The notes under the pieces were generated by a model. That model worked only from the letters and a program-made list of their open reading frames with translations, did no database searches and was not told where the DNA came from. A stretch of 21,188 bases of DNA from an uncultured Dialister sp. (GTDB lineage Bacteria; Bacillota; Negativicutes; Veillonellales; Dialisteraceae). The DNA lies in assembly GCA_934216155.1 (NCBI GenBank), contig CAKQBK010000045.1, positions 1-21,188 on the forward strand. The letters are read 5' to 3'. Below are positions 1 to 8,000 of this stretch, one piece after another; positions within the stretch are counted from its first letter, which is position 1; every line of letters starts with the position of its first letter. Both the position numbers and the translations under genes were made by a program.

Positions 1-124
1 TGCGTGGTGCCGCATTCACCTTGGCCTCATCTTAAGCATGACACGTAAGTACCGCTCTTCCGGTGCAACAGGGCGTAGTAGTTGGCAGTTTGCGGTTAGC
101 AGTAGGTAGTATGGTGACTAGTAT

Positions 125-321
125 TTCTAAAAGGGTATTATTCTATTGATTTCGAGGGAAGTCTTACAGCAAGATACCACCATCATCAAGGTTAAAAAGG
201 TTATAAAAGGTTATGTGAAACCGGCGGAGTCACATAACCTTATATAACCTATATAACCTTGATGCTGGCAGTAGGTTGCTTGTAGCCTCTTATGATTTCG
301 GTAGAATAAATAACCTTTTCA
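125..321. repeat. Palindromic repeat, ggttataaa family
   Basis: Two arms of about 91 nt face each other around a 13-nt centre (218-230). The inner arms (184-217 and 231-263) consist of 9-10 nt words, ggttataaaa on the left and its complement on the right. The outer ends match as AAAAGG..ATTATTCT in inverted form. Related copies lie at 1867-1975, 2353-2478 and 17300-17583. It has no coding capacity, so it behaves like a miniature non-autonomous element or a large hairpin. Confidence 0.8.
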
Positions 322-328
322 AAACTCC

Positions 329-412
329 CATTACCATGGTAATGATTCATTTTTCTTGTGAGAATTAACCCCTCTACTTTCCATGGAAGGTAGAATTGCC
401 CGAAAGGGAATT
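329..412 (+). other. Run of three palindromes, candidate structured RNA
   Basis: There is a perfect 16-bp palindrome at 329-344 (CATTACCATGGTAATG), a near-perfect 20-bp palindrome at 374-393 also centred on CCATGG, and a small hairpin at 394-412 with a GAAA tetraloop (AATTg CCC GAAA GGG AATT). A terminator-like hairpin follows at 425-461. The sequence shows the potential for structure. Whether it is an RNA is inference, and no known riboswitch class was recognised. Confidence 0.35.
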
Positions 413-424
413 ACATAGCACGTC

Positions 425-466
425 AAAAGCACATCTTCTTTTACAAGAGGGTGTGCTTTTTGTGCC
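425..466 (+). terminator. Intrinsic terminator
   Basis: A 16-bp stem (425-440 with 445-460, two G-T wobbles, loop ttac) is followed by a T-rich tail. No protein gene ends just upstream in the window, so it may end a small RNA or a transcript entering from the left. Confidence 0.65.
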
Positions 467-473
467 TTTAGGA

Positions 474-546
474 GCAGTTAGAAGTGAGAAGTGAGAAGTT
501 AGAAGTGAGAAGTGGCGGAAGGGGCCCACAATTCATATAGGGCCCC
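474..546. repeat. Heptamer array (gaagtga) plus GC hairpin
   Basis: Near-perfect 7-nt units of the gaagtga type run from about 474 to 515. They are followed by GGGGCCC (521-527), a 12-nt loop beginning acaattcat, and GGGCCCC (540-546). This is the array-plus-hairpin unit seen again at 1792, 4070, 4361, 14921, 15805 and 18493. Confidence 0.85.
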
Positions 547-581
547 AATACCCCCTTTTATTTTTAATGACTGGTGACTTA

Positions 582-903
582 GGGATTAGTAGCTAGGGAT
601 TAGGAAATAGTTGACGGTTAACCGTTGACAGTTAACCGTCATTTCGACCGGTCCCATGACGTTACGATGAAGCATTCCTATCTATTGGGCGTTTCATATA
701 TGGAAGTGCTCTCTTATTGTATGCGGCAACTCCATTTGGGTAAATCCACGATGCTACAATATGGAGATCATTTTTATTGTATAATGGTTGTTAGATTTAG
801 CATTTAAACCACAAACCTTAAACCAATGCCACTTTCTTTATGGCAGATTCAGTTAAAAGGACTCGGAGCGTAACCCAATCCCTAATCCCTAGCTACTAAT
901 CCC
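582..903. repeat. 322-bp element with perfect 23-bp inverted ends
   Basis: The 23 bases at 582-604 (built of ggattag/tagctag heptamers) are the exact reverse complement of 881-903. The interior (605-880) has a heptamer run at 614-641 (ttgacgg ttaaccg type) and unique sequence without a supported gene. The right end stops 9 nt before the Shine-Dalgarno of the M48 protease. A perfect inverted repeat without a transposase suggests a MITE-like element, or arms kept alike by pairing. Confidence 0.8.
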
Positions 904-924
904 TTTTTGTCAAAGGAGTACAAC

Positions 925-1818
925 ATGTCCCTCACATCTCTCATTCTCATGATACTGACTTTTTTAGTCAATTTCGTCATCCATTTCGCTTTCTGGTGGA
1001 TTATGTACCAGCTGGCGCAGCCTTTTTATTTGCCGGGAGAGTTAATTCCGGTGGGGCAGGAGGCGGTGTATCTGGCGAAGATGTGTTGTATTTCTATCTT
1101 GGCGCCGGCGGTGTTTTTCTCTATTGGGCCTATGCAGCGGTTCCTTGTATGGAGTGAAGGGGGCCGTGTGGCTACTGGGGAATGGAAGGCGCGGATGGAA
1201 CGGGCTTTGGTGGAAATTTGCCAAAGGGCCCATTTGACTGCTTCCGATTATCGGCTCTATGTGGCCCAAACCCAGGCACCCAATGCGTTTGCTTTGGGGA
1301 ATCAGCATATCGCCGTCACTGCCGGGGCACTTCAGTACTTGGATGATCGGGAACTGACGGGGATTATGGCCCATGAAATGGGACATCTCCAGAAGGGCCA
1401 TACCCGGGCGGGACTTTTCATTGTGGGGATGAATTGGTTTGGTCGTATCATCGCTTGGGTGTACATGATGATGAATGTGTTGTGCCGATTGGTGCTTTGG
1501 ATTCCATTCCTGGGCTGGATGGTGGCCATAGTGATGACTTTGATTAATCTGCAATACACGTTGTGCCAGATATTGCTGCAGATACCGGCTAATTTATTGT
1601 CTTATTGCGGACAACGAAAAGAGGAATATGAAGCCGATGCCTATGCGTGCCATATCGGTCTGGGGCGTGAATTGGAGAGAGGCCTTATGGATTTAGAAGT
1701 GTATTATGGGGAAAGGAAATTGGGATTTTTTGAACGGTTGTACTCAACCCATCCGGCGACCAAGAAGCGGCTTCTTAGGATACGGAGATATAATGAGGAA
1801 TTAGGAATGAGGAATTAG
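925..1818 (+). CDS. M48 family membrane zinc metalloprotease
   Basis: This is a 297-residue integral membrane protease of the M48 (HtpX/Ste24-like) family, which degrades or processes membrane or misfolded proteins. The zinc motif HEMGH lies at residues 150-154 (His150, Glu151, His154) and the ExxxD motif at 234-238 (EEYEAD region), giving Glu234 as the third metal ligand. The family-typical STHPATKKR follows at 274-282. Hydrophobic segments lie at about 4-30, 47-68 and 165-222. Length is close to that of HtpX. The start chosen is ATG 925, because AAAGGAG at 912-918 sits 6 nt upstream; a TTG at 907 lies before that site. The last eight residues (NEELGMRN) and the stop are encoded by a heptamer repeat array. 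Family assignment is firm; the substrate is unknown, so no gene symbol is given. Confidence 0.9.
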   Translation: MSLTSLILMILTFLVNFVIHFAFWWIMYQLAQPFYLPGELIPVGQEAVYLAKMCCISILAPAVFFSIGPMQRFLVWSEGGRVATGEWKARMERALVEICQRAHLTASDYRLYVAQTQAPNAFALGNQHIAVTAGALQYLDDRELTGIMAHEMGHLQKGHTRAGLFIVGMNWFGRIIAWVYMMMNVLCRLVLWIPFLGWMVAIVMTLINLQYTLCQILLQIPANLLSYCGQRKEEYEADAYACHIGLGRELERGLMDLEVYYGERKLGFFERLYSTHPATKKRLLRIRRYNEELGMRN

Positions 1819-1855
1819 GAATGGTGGTGGCGGCGCATAACATTGGGAAGCGCCG
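1792..1855. repeat. Heptamer array (aatgagg/aattagg) plus GC hairpin
   Basis: Four near-perfect 7-nt units (1792-1823) overlap the end of the M48 gene and its stop. They are followed by ggtggtgg and the hairpin CGGCGC (1831-1836) / GCGCCG (1850-1855). The array reads in frame through the protein C-terminus, so the repeat either grew into the gene or created its present end. Confidence 0.85.
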
Positions 1856-1866
1856 TAAGTTATATA

Positions 1867-1975
1867 TAAGGGTTATTATTCTGCTAATTTCTATAATAAA
1901 CATATTTTTATATCGCTACGGTCAAGGTTATAAAGGTTATAAAAGGTTATGTGATTCCGCTGGTTTCATATTGTT
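1867..1975. repeat. Half copy of ggttataaa palindromic element
   Basis: It begins with the family's outer end (GGGTTATTATTCTGC) and runs through the ggttataaa words (1925-1953) to the centre (gtgattccgctggtttcat), then loses similarity. The matching centre plus the opposite half occur at 2353-2478. Confidence 0.65.
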
Positions 1976-2118
1976 AAATAGTAGCTGGTTATTAATTCAT
2001 ATAGCTTGTGTCTATCGAAAAATATTGTATGAATTTGTGCATGAATAGTGCACAGATTTATATGGTTTAAGGTAAATATCCGTGCACCAACATGAATAAA
2101 ATCGGTAACATCACTAGC

Positions 2119-2285
2119 GTGTGGCCCCTTGGAGAAGGGGCGGCGAAGCCGGGGATAGAGTGGCCCAAAGGGACACAATTAACACTAGCGAATCATGGCT
2201 CATTGTTTCACAAACTAACAAAATGTTTTATACCGCTAGGGGGTGTCTATCCCCCTTGTATTCCCCCTTCTCCAAGGGGGAACGC
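2119..2285. repeat. Inverted repeat with ccccttggagaagggg arms
   Basis: The left arm (about 2119-2163) contains ccccttggagaagggg and then ggggatagagtg. The right arm (about 2238-2285) carries the reverse complement of the same words. About 75 nt separates them, and ACTAGCG/CGCTAG words lie at 2113, 2184 and 2234 around and inside the element. It is non-coding. It sits between two half copies of the ggttataaa element, as if inserted there. Confidence 0.65.
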
Positions 2286-2352
2286 GACTTACCGCTTATC
2301 CAACAATTATTTTTTCGCAAAAGTGATTTAATGACCAGCCACTAAATAAGGA

Positions 2353-2478
2353 AAAGGGTTATATAAGGTTATGTGCTTTTCGTAAGTTTCATAACTTTAT
2401 ATAACCCTTTTTAAGCTTGTGACAGGCCTTGCTTGTGATATGTTAGATGAGGAAGATCAGTAGAATAATAACCGTTAG
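2353..2478. repeat. Second half copy of ggttataaa palindromic element
   Basis: A hairpin of ggttatataa words (2353-2376 against about 2390-2412) is followed by a degenerate arm ending in the inverted outer end (gatcagtagaataataacc). It shares its centre with the copy at 1867-1975. Confidence 0.6.
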
Positions 2479-2552
2479 CCGTCAACCGTTAGTAGTTAGC
2501 CATCAACTGCTAACTGCCTAATCCTAGTCACCAGTCACGAGTCACCAGTCAC
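2470..2552. repeat. Two adjoining heptamer arrays
   Basis: A run of 7-nt words of the accgtta/gccgtca/actgcta type (2470-2515) passes into a run of agtcacc/agtcacg words (2525-2552), ending 2 nt before the stop codon of the lyase gene. On the minus strand it reads gactggt gactcgt gactggt, like the array at 21048-21080. Confidence 0.8.
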
Positions 2553-2554
2553 CG

Positions 2555-4051
2555 CTATTCCCCCAGCATCTTCTCAAATTCCCCGTTGAGTTTATTTTCT
2601 GCTGCTTTCAGGTGGTTTTCGGTCTGGGTGATCCAGGTGTCGCCTTGGGACAGGTCTTCTTTGGCCATGCGGAGCATTTTTGTCAGTTCTGCTGGCTGGG
2701 GGCCGCCTTTGACTTTTCTATTGTGTACGATGGCGGTGGGGTCTTTGGCGTGTTGCCATTCTTCTTCAGTCATAGGGAAGGTTTGCGGCAGGATGGGGTC
2801 GCCTTTTGCCAGTTTGGCGTAAATCATTTTTGCATCGTCATAGGTGAAGTCTTTCGGCGTGATGTTGTTCGCTCTGGCGTAGGTGACCACTTCGGAGGCG
2901 AAGTGGTGGCCCATGCGGAAGGGGATGCCGTAGTTTTTCATCAGTTCGTCAGCAATTTCCTGGGAGCAGGTCCAGTCCAGGTTCAGTTCTTCCAGACTTC
3001 TTTCGGGATGAATCACCAGGTTGTTCAGAATCCGGTCCATACCGTCTAAGACTTTGGTGGCCTGGGGCAGCAGGTCCCGGCGGCCATTGAGGCGACCATC
3101 GGCCATGCCGGCGGGAATGTTGTGGGACCGGAAGGCCGCTTCCATAGACATGCCTAGGAGGGTGGAGGCTTCGGTGCGGCAGCTGTTCAGGATGCCCGGA
3201 TTTCTTTTCTGTGGCATAGCCGAGGAAGGATAGGTATTTCCATTGCCTTCTTTGAGGAGAATCCACGGACGAGGTTGGGCGTATTGTTGCATGATTTCTT
3301 CAATGAAACTGGTGGTGTGGATGGCGATGCAGTTGGTGATGCCTCCCGTTTCGATGGGCGCTTCTTGTGGAAATATTTGTCCTGCGTCATAGGTGTTGTA
3401 GGCGAGGCCGTCAAATCCCAGGGCTTCGGCCATGCGATCTCTGTCCAGTGGCCAGCCGGTGCCATTCAGCACGGTGCTTCCCATGGGGGAGCGGTTCAAC
3501 CGGGCATAGTATTCCTGGAGGCGTACCAAGTCTCTGTGGTAGGCATTGGCATAGGCGATGAGGTAGTGGGCCAGGCTGTTTGGCTGGGCAGCGACGCCAT
3601 TGGTGTAGTTCGGGATGATGGTGTCTTGGTTTTCTTCGGCTAGACGAATCAGGTCAGACTGGACTTTTTGCAGTGCTTTGGCGGTTTCTAGCAGGTGTTC
3701 TCGTTGTTCCATGATGCCTACGGTGGTGAGCATGTCCTGGGACGAACGACCGGCGTGGATTTTGGTAATTTCCGGTCCGGCGGCCTGGATGAGGTACGGT
3801 TCAAAGGCTACGACATTGGAGGGACGGGGGGCTCCTTTTTTATTGCCATCTTTCAGGACTTTGTCGATGCCTTTAGCAAAGGTGTGTCCTTCTTCGGGGG
3901 TGAGAAGCCCTTCAGAGGTATTGATCACGTCGGATGCTTTGTTGATTTGTCCCAGCCAGTAGAAATTGTCCCGCGGGGCGTCGGCGGCAAAGGCAGTGGA
4001 AGATGAAATCAAAGCACAGAGGGTGAGAGCCAGTAGGGAATGAGTTTTCAT
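2555..4051 (-). CDS. Exported argininosuccinate-lyase-like protein
   Basis: A 498-residue member of the fumarase/aspartase superfamily, closest in motif layout to argininosuccinate lyase. HAGRSSQDM (99-107) matches the family's HTGRSRNDQ, and PSSAMPQKRNP (275-285) is the superfamily signature loop with Ser276/Ser277. Family members split C-N or C-O bonds and release fumarate. Unusually, it has a signal peptide (residues 1-22, cleavage near AFA/ADA), so it should act outside the cytoplasm. In the YTHLQRAQP motif of true argininosuccinate lyases this protein reads YTNGVAAQP (149-157), so the conserved His is Asn151. It has C-terminal sequence beyond the usual lyase length. The start at 4051 follows AAAGGAG (4065-4059) by 7 nt; the frame remains open upstream only through repeat DNA. 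It is monocistronic, convergent with the M48 gene and divergent from rpoB. The substrate is not known; amino-acid biosynthesis is unlikely given export. Confidence 0.85.
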   Translation of the reverse strand: MKTHSLLALTLCALISSSTAFAADAPRDNFYWLGQINKASDVINTSEGLLTPEEGHTFAKGIDKVLKDGNKKGAPRPSNVVAFEPYLIQAAGPEITKIHAGRSSQDMLTTVGIMEQREHLLETAKALQKVQSDLIRLAEENQDTIIPNYTNGVAAQPNSLAHYLIAYANAYHRDLVRLQEYYARLNRSPMGSTVLNGTGWPLDRDRMAEALGFDGLAYNTYDAGQIFPQEAPIETGGITNCIAIHTTSFIEEIMQQYAQPRPWILLKEGNGNTYPSSAMPQKRNPGILNSCRTEASTLLGMSMEAAFRSHNIPAGMADGRLNGRRDLLPQATKVLDGMDRILNNLVIHPERSLEELNLDWTCSQEIADELMKNYGIPFRMGHHFASEVVTYARANNITPKDFTYDDAKMIYAKLAKGDPILPQTFPMTEEEWQHAKDPTAIVHNRKVKGGPQPAELTKMLRMAKEDLSQGDTWITQTENHLKAAENKLNGEFEKMLGE

Positions 4052-4069
4052 AGTGAGACTCCTTTTTAT

Positions 4070-4183
4070 AATTAGGAATGAGAAATTAGGAATGAGGAAT
4101 GGTGGCGGCGAGCACAATGAATTGCTCTTATACGGGTTGAGTTGTTTATTACATAGTCCGTTTCTGTAGGCTCGCCGTTTTTT
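4070..4183. repeat. Heptamer array with long-loop GC hairpin and T tract
   Basis: aattagg/aatgaga units (4070-4101) lead into CGGCGAGC (4106-4113), which pairs perfectly with GCTCGCCG (4170-4177), followed by six T residues (4178-4183). On the plus strand the last part looks like an intrinsic terminator with a 56-nt loop. It lies just upstream of the minus-strand lyase start, within that gene's 5' region. Confidence 0.75.
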
Positions 4184-4188
4184 GTTAG

Positions 4189-4233
4189 CGGTAAACAGTT
4201 AACAGTTAACCGTCAACCGTTAACCGTCTACTG
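4189..4233. repeat. Heptamer array (ttaacag/ttaaccg)
   Basis: The 7-nt words run taaacag, ttaacag, ttaaccg, tcaaccg, ttaaccg. The same word family occurs at 614-641, 2470-2515 and 20928-21006. Confidence 0.8.
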
Positions 4234-4360
4234 ACATATAGTGTAATTATTCTTTATATATAGTAGAAATAGATAATTTTTATGTTGATTGATAGAAAAT
4301 GTGAATGATGGTTATTGGAAGGCTAAGGGTTGGGGGTTGTAGTGGTGATGAGGATGGGAG

Positions 4361-4708
4361 AGTGAGGAGTGCGTAGTGAGGAGCGGCGCATCAAAATAAT
4401 AGGGCGCCGCAAATTTTATAAAAAAGTTCTGTAGCAATGGCATAGCTATCGGAACATGGTGATGGTATGGTTATCATAGTGGTCTTGAATGAAATGATAA
4501 AAATCTCATTTAGAGAACAGGAGCAGCTTGATCGTCCTGAGTAACCTGAGAAACTATATATAAGCAGAAATCATTGCATATGGGGTTAATTTATGTTATT
4601 AAGGAAACAATGATTAAATCATCGTTTCCTTAAATAAAAAAGGGGTATTGGGGCGCTTCCAAACTATGATGCGCCCCTTCCACCACTCCTCACTACGCAC
4701 TTCTCACT
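4361..4708. repeat. Symmetric element: array-hairpin-core-hairpin-array
   Basis: The left end (4361-4383, agtgagg/agtgcgt heptamers) and the right end (4686-4708) are inverted copies matching at 22 of 23 positions. Just inside each is a GC hairpin: GCGGCGC/GCGCCGC (4383-4410) and GGGGCGC/GCGCCCC (4650-4677). The 239-bp core contains a 17-bp-arm hairpin (4599-4633) and a few cctgagaaa-type nonamers (4536-4556). No protein is encoded. Its organisation is that of a non-autonomous mobile element, or of a folded RNA or DNA structure. Confidence 0.8.
4599..4633. repeat. Near-perfect 17-bp inverted repeat
   Basis: The arms 4599-4615 and 4617-4633 match at 16 of 17 positions (ttaaggaaac core) with a single base between them. 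No T tract follows on either strand, so it is not a classical terminator. It lies in the core of the symmetric element. Confidence 0.7.
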
Positions 4709-4922
4709 ACGCACTCTATCTATTCCTTTTGTGCGAAGTGATACTATCCTCTTGCAAATGAAAAGAGTCAGTGCTAAAATAGGCTGGAACAAAAATCCTG
4801 AAAAAATCAAGAGGAAAATGTAACGCAAAAATATTTCTATAACTGATATAAAAATATTTATAACAGAAAATAGAGATAGGTTGGTATACAAAATTTCTTT
4901 AATGATAAGTAACAGGATTTGG

Positions 4923-4951
4923 TTGCGTTAGAGATTCATGTATGATATAAT
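4923..4951 (+). promoter_or_regulatory. rpoB promoter (extended -10)
   Basis: TTGCGT (4923-4928), a 17-nt spacer, and TATAAT (4946-4951) preceded by TG-A (4943-4945) make an extended -10 promoter of the housekeeping sigma type. The start of transcription would be near 4958, leaving a leader of about 140 nt before rpoB. This is the expected place for an rpoBC promoter, since no ribosomal protein genes precede it. Confidence 0.7.
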
Positions 4952-5012
4952 TTTTATTCGCAACGGTTCTTATATTACTATATATAATAGTTAAAAAGGC
5001 TTTAAGAGGAGA

Positions 5013-5053
5013 AAGCAAGGTTCTGTTTCATGGTTCCTTGCTTATTTTTGCTT
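5013..5053 (+). terminator. Leader hairpin, possible attenuator of rpoBC
   Basis: AAGCAAGG (5013-5020) pairs perfectly with CCTTGCTT (5036-5043) over a 15-nt loop, followed by atttttgctt. Its position between promoter and rpoB suggests partial termination in the leader, as known for rplL-rpoB spacers in other bacteria. The function here is inferred. Confidence 0.45.
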
Positions 5054-5099
5054 AAATGCCCCAATTATAGGTTTTAAAAATGAAAGGGTGAGGCGAGGA

Positions 5100-8000
5100 A
5101 TGCCAAGCAGCAAAATGTTCAGACCTGTTGTGGTAGGTAAGAAGAAAAGATATACCTATGCCAGATCACAGGAAGTACTGAAGATGCCCCATTTGCTCGA
5201 CCTGCAGACGAAGTCTTATGAATGGTTCTGCCGGGAAGGGCTCAAAGATGTTTTCGCAGATATTTCCCCGATTGAGGATAGTGCACACAAATGGGCACTG
5301 CACTTTGGCGATTATTATTTCGGCAAAGGCAAGTACAACATTGAACAGTGCAAAGCGAAGGATGTCAATTATTCCGCTCCGCTGTATGTGAAGGTTCGTT
5401 TGGAAAATAAGGAAACTGGCGAACTGAAGGAACATGATTTGTTCATGGGCGATTTCCCAGTAATGACCGACACCGGCACATTCATCATCAACGGCGCAGA
5501 ACGTGTTATCGTATCCCAGCTGGTTCGTTCCCCTGGCGTATATTACAAGAGGGAAAAGGATGCTTTCGGTAAGGAAATCTATACCGCTCAGCTCATTCCG
5601 AACCGCGGCGCTTGGATTGAATTGGAATCCGATCCTGGCGGATCTCTGTCCGTTCGTATCGACCGTAACCGCAAGATGCCTGTCACTGTTCTGATTCGTG
5701 CCCTGGGCTATTCTTCCAATGATGATATCCTGGAACTGTTTGACCATGATATCCACATTGAAAAGACCTTGGAAAAGGACAGCACCACCGACAGAAAGTC
5801 TGCGCTGATTGAAATTTACCACAAACTTCGTCCTGGTGAACCAGCTACCGAAGAAAGTGGTACCACCCTTTTGAACAATTTCTTCTACGACCCACGCCGC
5901 TATGATTTGGCAAAAGTTGGTCGTTACAAATTGAATAAGAAGCTGGCTTGGAAGAATCGTCTCCTGGGACATAAGACCGATGGTCCGATTGTCAATATGG
6001 AAACCGGCGAAGTAGTCATTGAAGCCAACAGCCTCATTGACGAAGAAGCTATCGCTAAGATTGAAGAAAGCGGCGTATTCTCTTCCTTCGATCAGGTGGA
6101 AGTGATGACCCAGAAAGATGATGGCACTCCGGTCAAGGTAATTTGCTCTTCCGGCAACAGAGAAGATAATTACCGCACTCTGGAAACTTGCGATATCGTG
6201 GCTTGCATCGATTATCTGCTGAACATGATGCAGGGCTATGGCAAGAGCGATGATATCGACCACCTGGGCAATCGTCGTGTTCGCTGCGTTGGCGAACTGC
6301 TGCAGAACCAGTTCCGTATCGGCCTCACCCGTATGGAAAGAGTGGTTCGTGAAAGAATGACCACCCAGGACCAGGATAAGATGACCCCACAGGCTTTGGT
6401 GAATATCCGTCCTGTCGTCGCAGCTATCAAGGAATTCTTCGGAAGTTCCCAGCTGTCCCAGTTCATGGACCAGACCAACCCGTTGGCTGAATTGACCCAT
6501 AAACGCCGTCTGTCCGCATTGGGACCTGGCGGTCTGTCTCGTGAACGTGCAGGGTTCGAAGTCCGCGACGTACATTACTCCCATTATGGTCGTATGTGCC
6601 CAGTAGAAACCCCTGAAGGTCCAAACATCGGGCTGATTTCTTCCTTGTCCAACTACGGGATTATCAATAAATACGGTTTGATTGAAACCCCATATCGTCT
6701 GATTAATCAGGAAAATCATACCGTAACCAACGAATGTAAATATGTCACCGCCGATATCGAAGAAGACAAGATTATCGCACAGGCCAGTGAACCGCTGGAT
6801 GCTGAAGGACATTTCATCCATAAGAACGTAGCCAGCCGTCGCGGCCCGGACGTATTGGAAGCAGAACCAGAAGAAGTGGTTCTGATGGACGTATCTCCAA
6901 AGCAGGTGGTATCCATCGGTACCTCCCTCATTCCATTCCTGGAACACGATGATACGAACCGAGCTCTGATGGGGGCGAACATGCAGCGTCAGGCTGTACC
7001 GCTGCTTCGTCCAGAAGCACCGCTGGTCGGCACTGGTATGGAATGGGTCGCTGGTCAGGACTCCGGCGTCTGCATTCTGGCAAAACGCGGTGGCACCGTA
7101 GAACGCATCACCGGTCGTCAGATTATTGTTCGCGCAGACAATGGCGAACTGGATACCTATGACCTGATTAAGTTCATGCGCTCCAACCAGTCCACTTGTA
7201 TCAACCAGCATCCACTGGTATTCAAAGGCGAAAGAGTTGAAGCAGGGGATACCCTGGCAGATGGCATGGCCACCGATGGCGGCGAACTGGCACTGGGTCA
7301 TAACGTGCTGGTAGCCTTCGTATCCTGGGAAGGGTACAACCACGAAGACGCCGTTTTGATTTCTGAACGTCTGGTGAAGGAAGACCTGTATACTTCTATC
7401 CACATTGAAGAATACGAATGTGACGCTCGTGATACCAAACTGGGTGAAGAAGAAATTACCCGTCAGCTGTCTTCTGTTTCTGAAGATGCTGTGAAATATC
7501 TGGATGAAAACGGGATTATCATGGTCGGCGCTGACGTGAGACCTGGTGATATCCTGGTCGGCAAAGTCACCCCGAAGGGCGAAACCGAACTGACTCCAGA
7601 AGAAAGACTTCTCCGCGCTATTTTCGGCGATAAGGAAAGAGAAGTTCGTGATACCTCTCTCCGTGTACCTCACGGTGAATTTGGTAAAGTCGTAGACGTC
7701 AAAGTATTCACCCGTGAAAACGGCGATGAACTGGCTCCTGGCGTGAATAAACTGGTCCGCGTCTACATTGCCCAGAAACGTAAGATTCGTGAAGGCGATA
7801 AGATGGCAGGCCGTCATGGTAACAAGTGCGTATGCTCTCGTATCATGCCAATCGAAGATATGCCATTCACTCCAGATGGACGTCCGGTCGATCTGGTACT
7901 GAACCCACTGGGCGTACCGTCCCGAATGAACATCGGTCAGATTCTGGAAATCCATCTGTCCTGGGCTTGCCACATGTTGGGCGAAGAAATCCAGGCAGCT

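Larger units (their letters stand above)
1..924. other. Intergenic region made of repeat elements
   Basis: No credible gene is seen before the protease start at 925. From left to right it holds degenerate heptamer words (about 70-122), a palindromic repeat (125-321), a structured stretch ending in a terminator-like hairpin (321-462), a heptamer array with a GC hairpin (474-546), and an inverted-repeat element (582-903). A 60-codon open frame at 625-807 lies inside that last element, has no ribosome binding site, and begins in repeat sequence, so it is not called. A TGCTACAAT (752-760) and a TATAAT (780-785) inside the element could supply promoter function to the protease, but neither has a convincing -35 box. 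Confidence 0.7.
1819..2554. other. 736-bp gene-free region of nested repeats
   Basis: No gene is supported here. It contains the hairpin above, a half copy of the ggttataaa palindrome (1867-1975), an unrelated inverted repeat (2119-2285), a second half copy (2353-2478), then heptamer arrays of the ccgttag type (2470-2515) and the agtcacc type (2525-2552). The last array ends 2 nt from the stop of the convergent lyase gene. Short open frames across it lack ribosome binding sites and are built from repeats. Confidence 0.7.
4052..5099. other. 1-kb gene-free region between lyase and rpoB
   Basis: It holds a heptamer array with a long-loop hairpin (4070-4183), another array (4189-4233), a symmetric repeat element (4361-4708), AT-rich sequence, and the rpoB promoter and leader (4923-5099). 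A 75-codon minus-strand frame (4664-4891) has a hydrophobic N-terminal part, but it starts with TTG without a good ribosome binding site and ends inside the repeat, so it is not called. A promoter for the lyase must lie here on the minus strand; I could not pick one with confidence. Confidence 0.65.

Noticed and set aside
448..560. Insertion sequence with agtgaga terminal repeats
   Set aside because: No transposase frame is present; the arrays fit the general repeat family rather than an IS.
625..807. 60-codon plus-strand frame inside the 582-903 element
   Set aside because: It starts in heptamer repeat, has no ribosome binding site and no recognisable protein features.
1821..2345. Three plus-strand frames of 74-79 codons
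   Set aside because: They are made of repeat elements and hairpins, with no ribosome binding sites or protein-like composition.
4052..4117. N-terminal extension of the exported lyase
   Set aside because: The extra 22 residues come from the heptamer array, and the Shine-Dalgarno and signal peptide fix the start at 4051.
4664..4891. 75-codon minus-strand frame with hydrophobic N-terminal part
   Set aside because: TTG start without a good Shine-Dalgarno, AT-rich sequence that mimics a membrane segment, and a C-terminal part translated from the repeat array.
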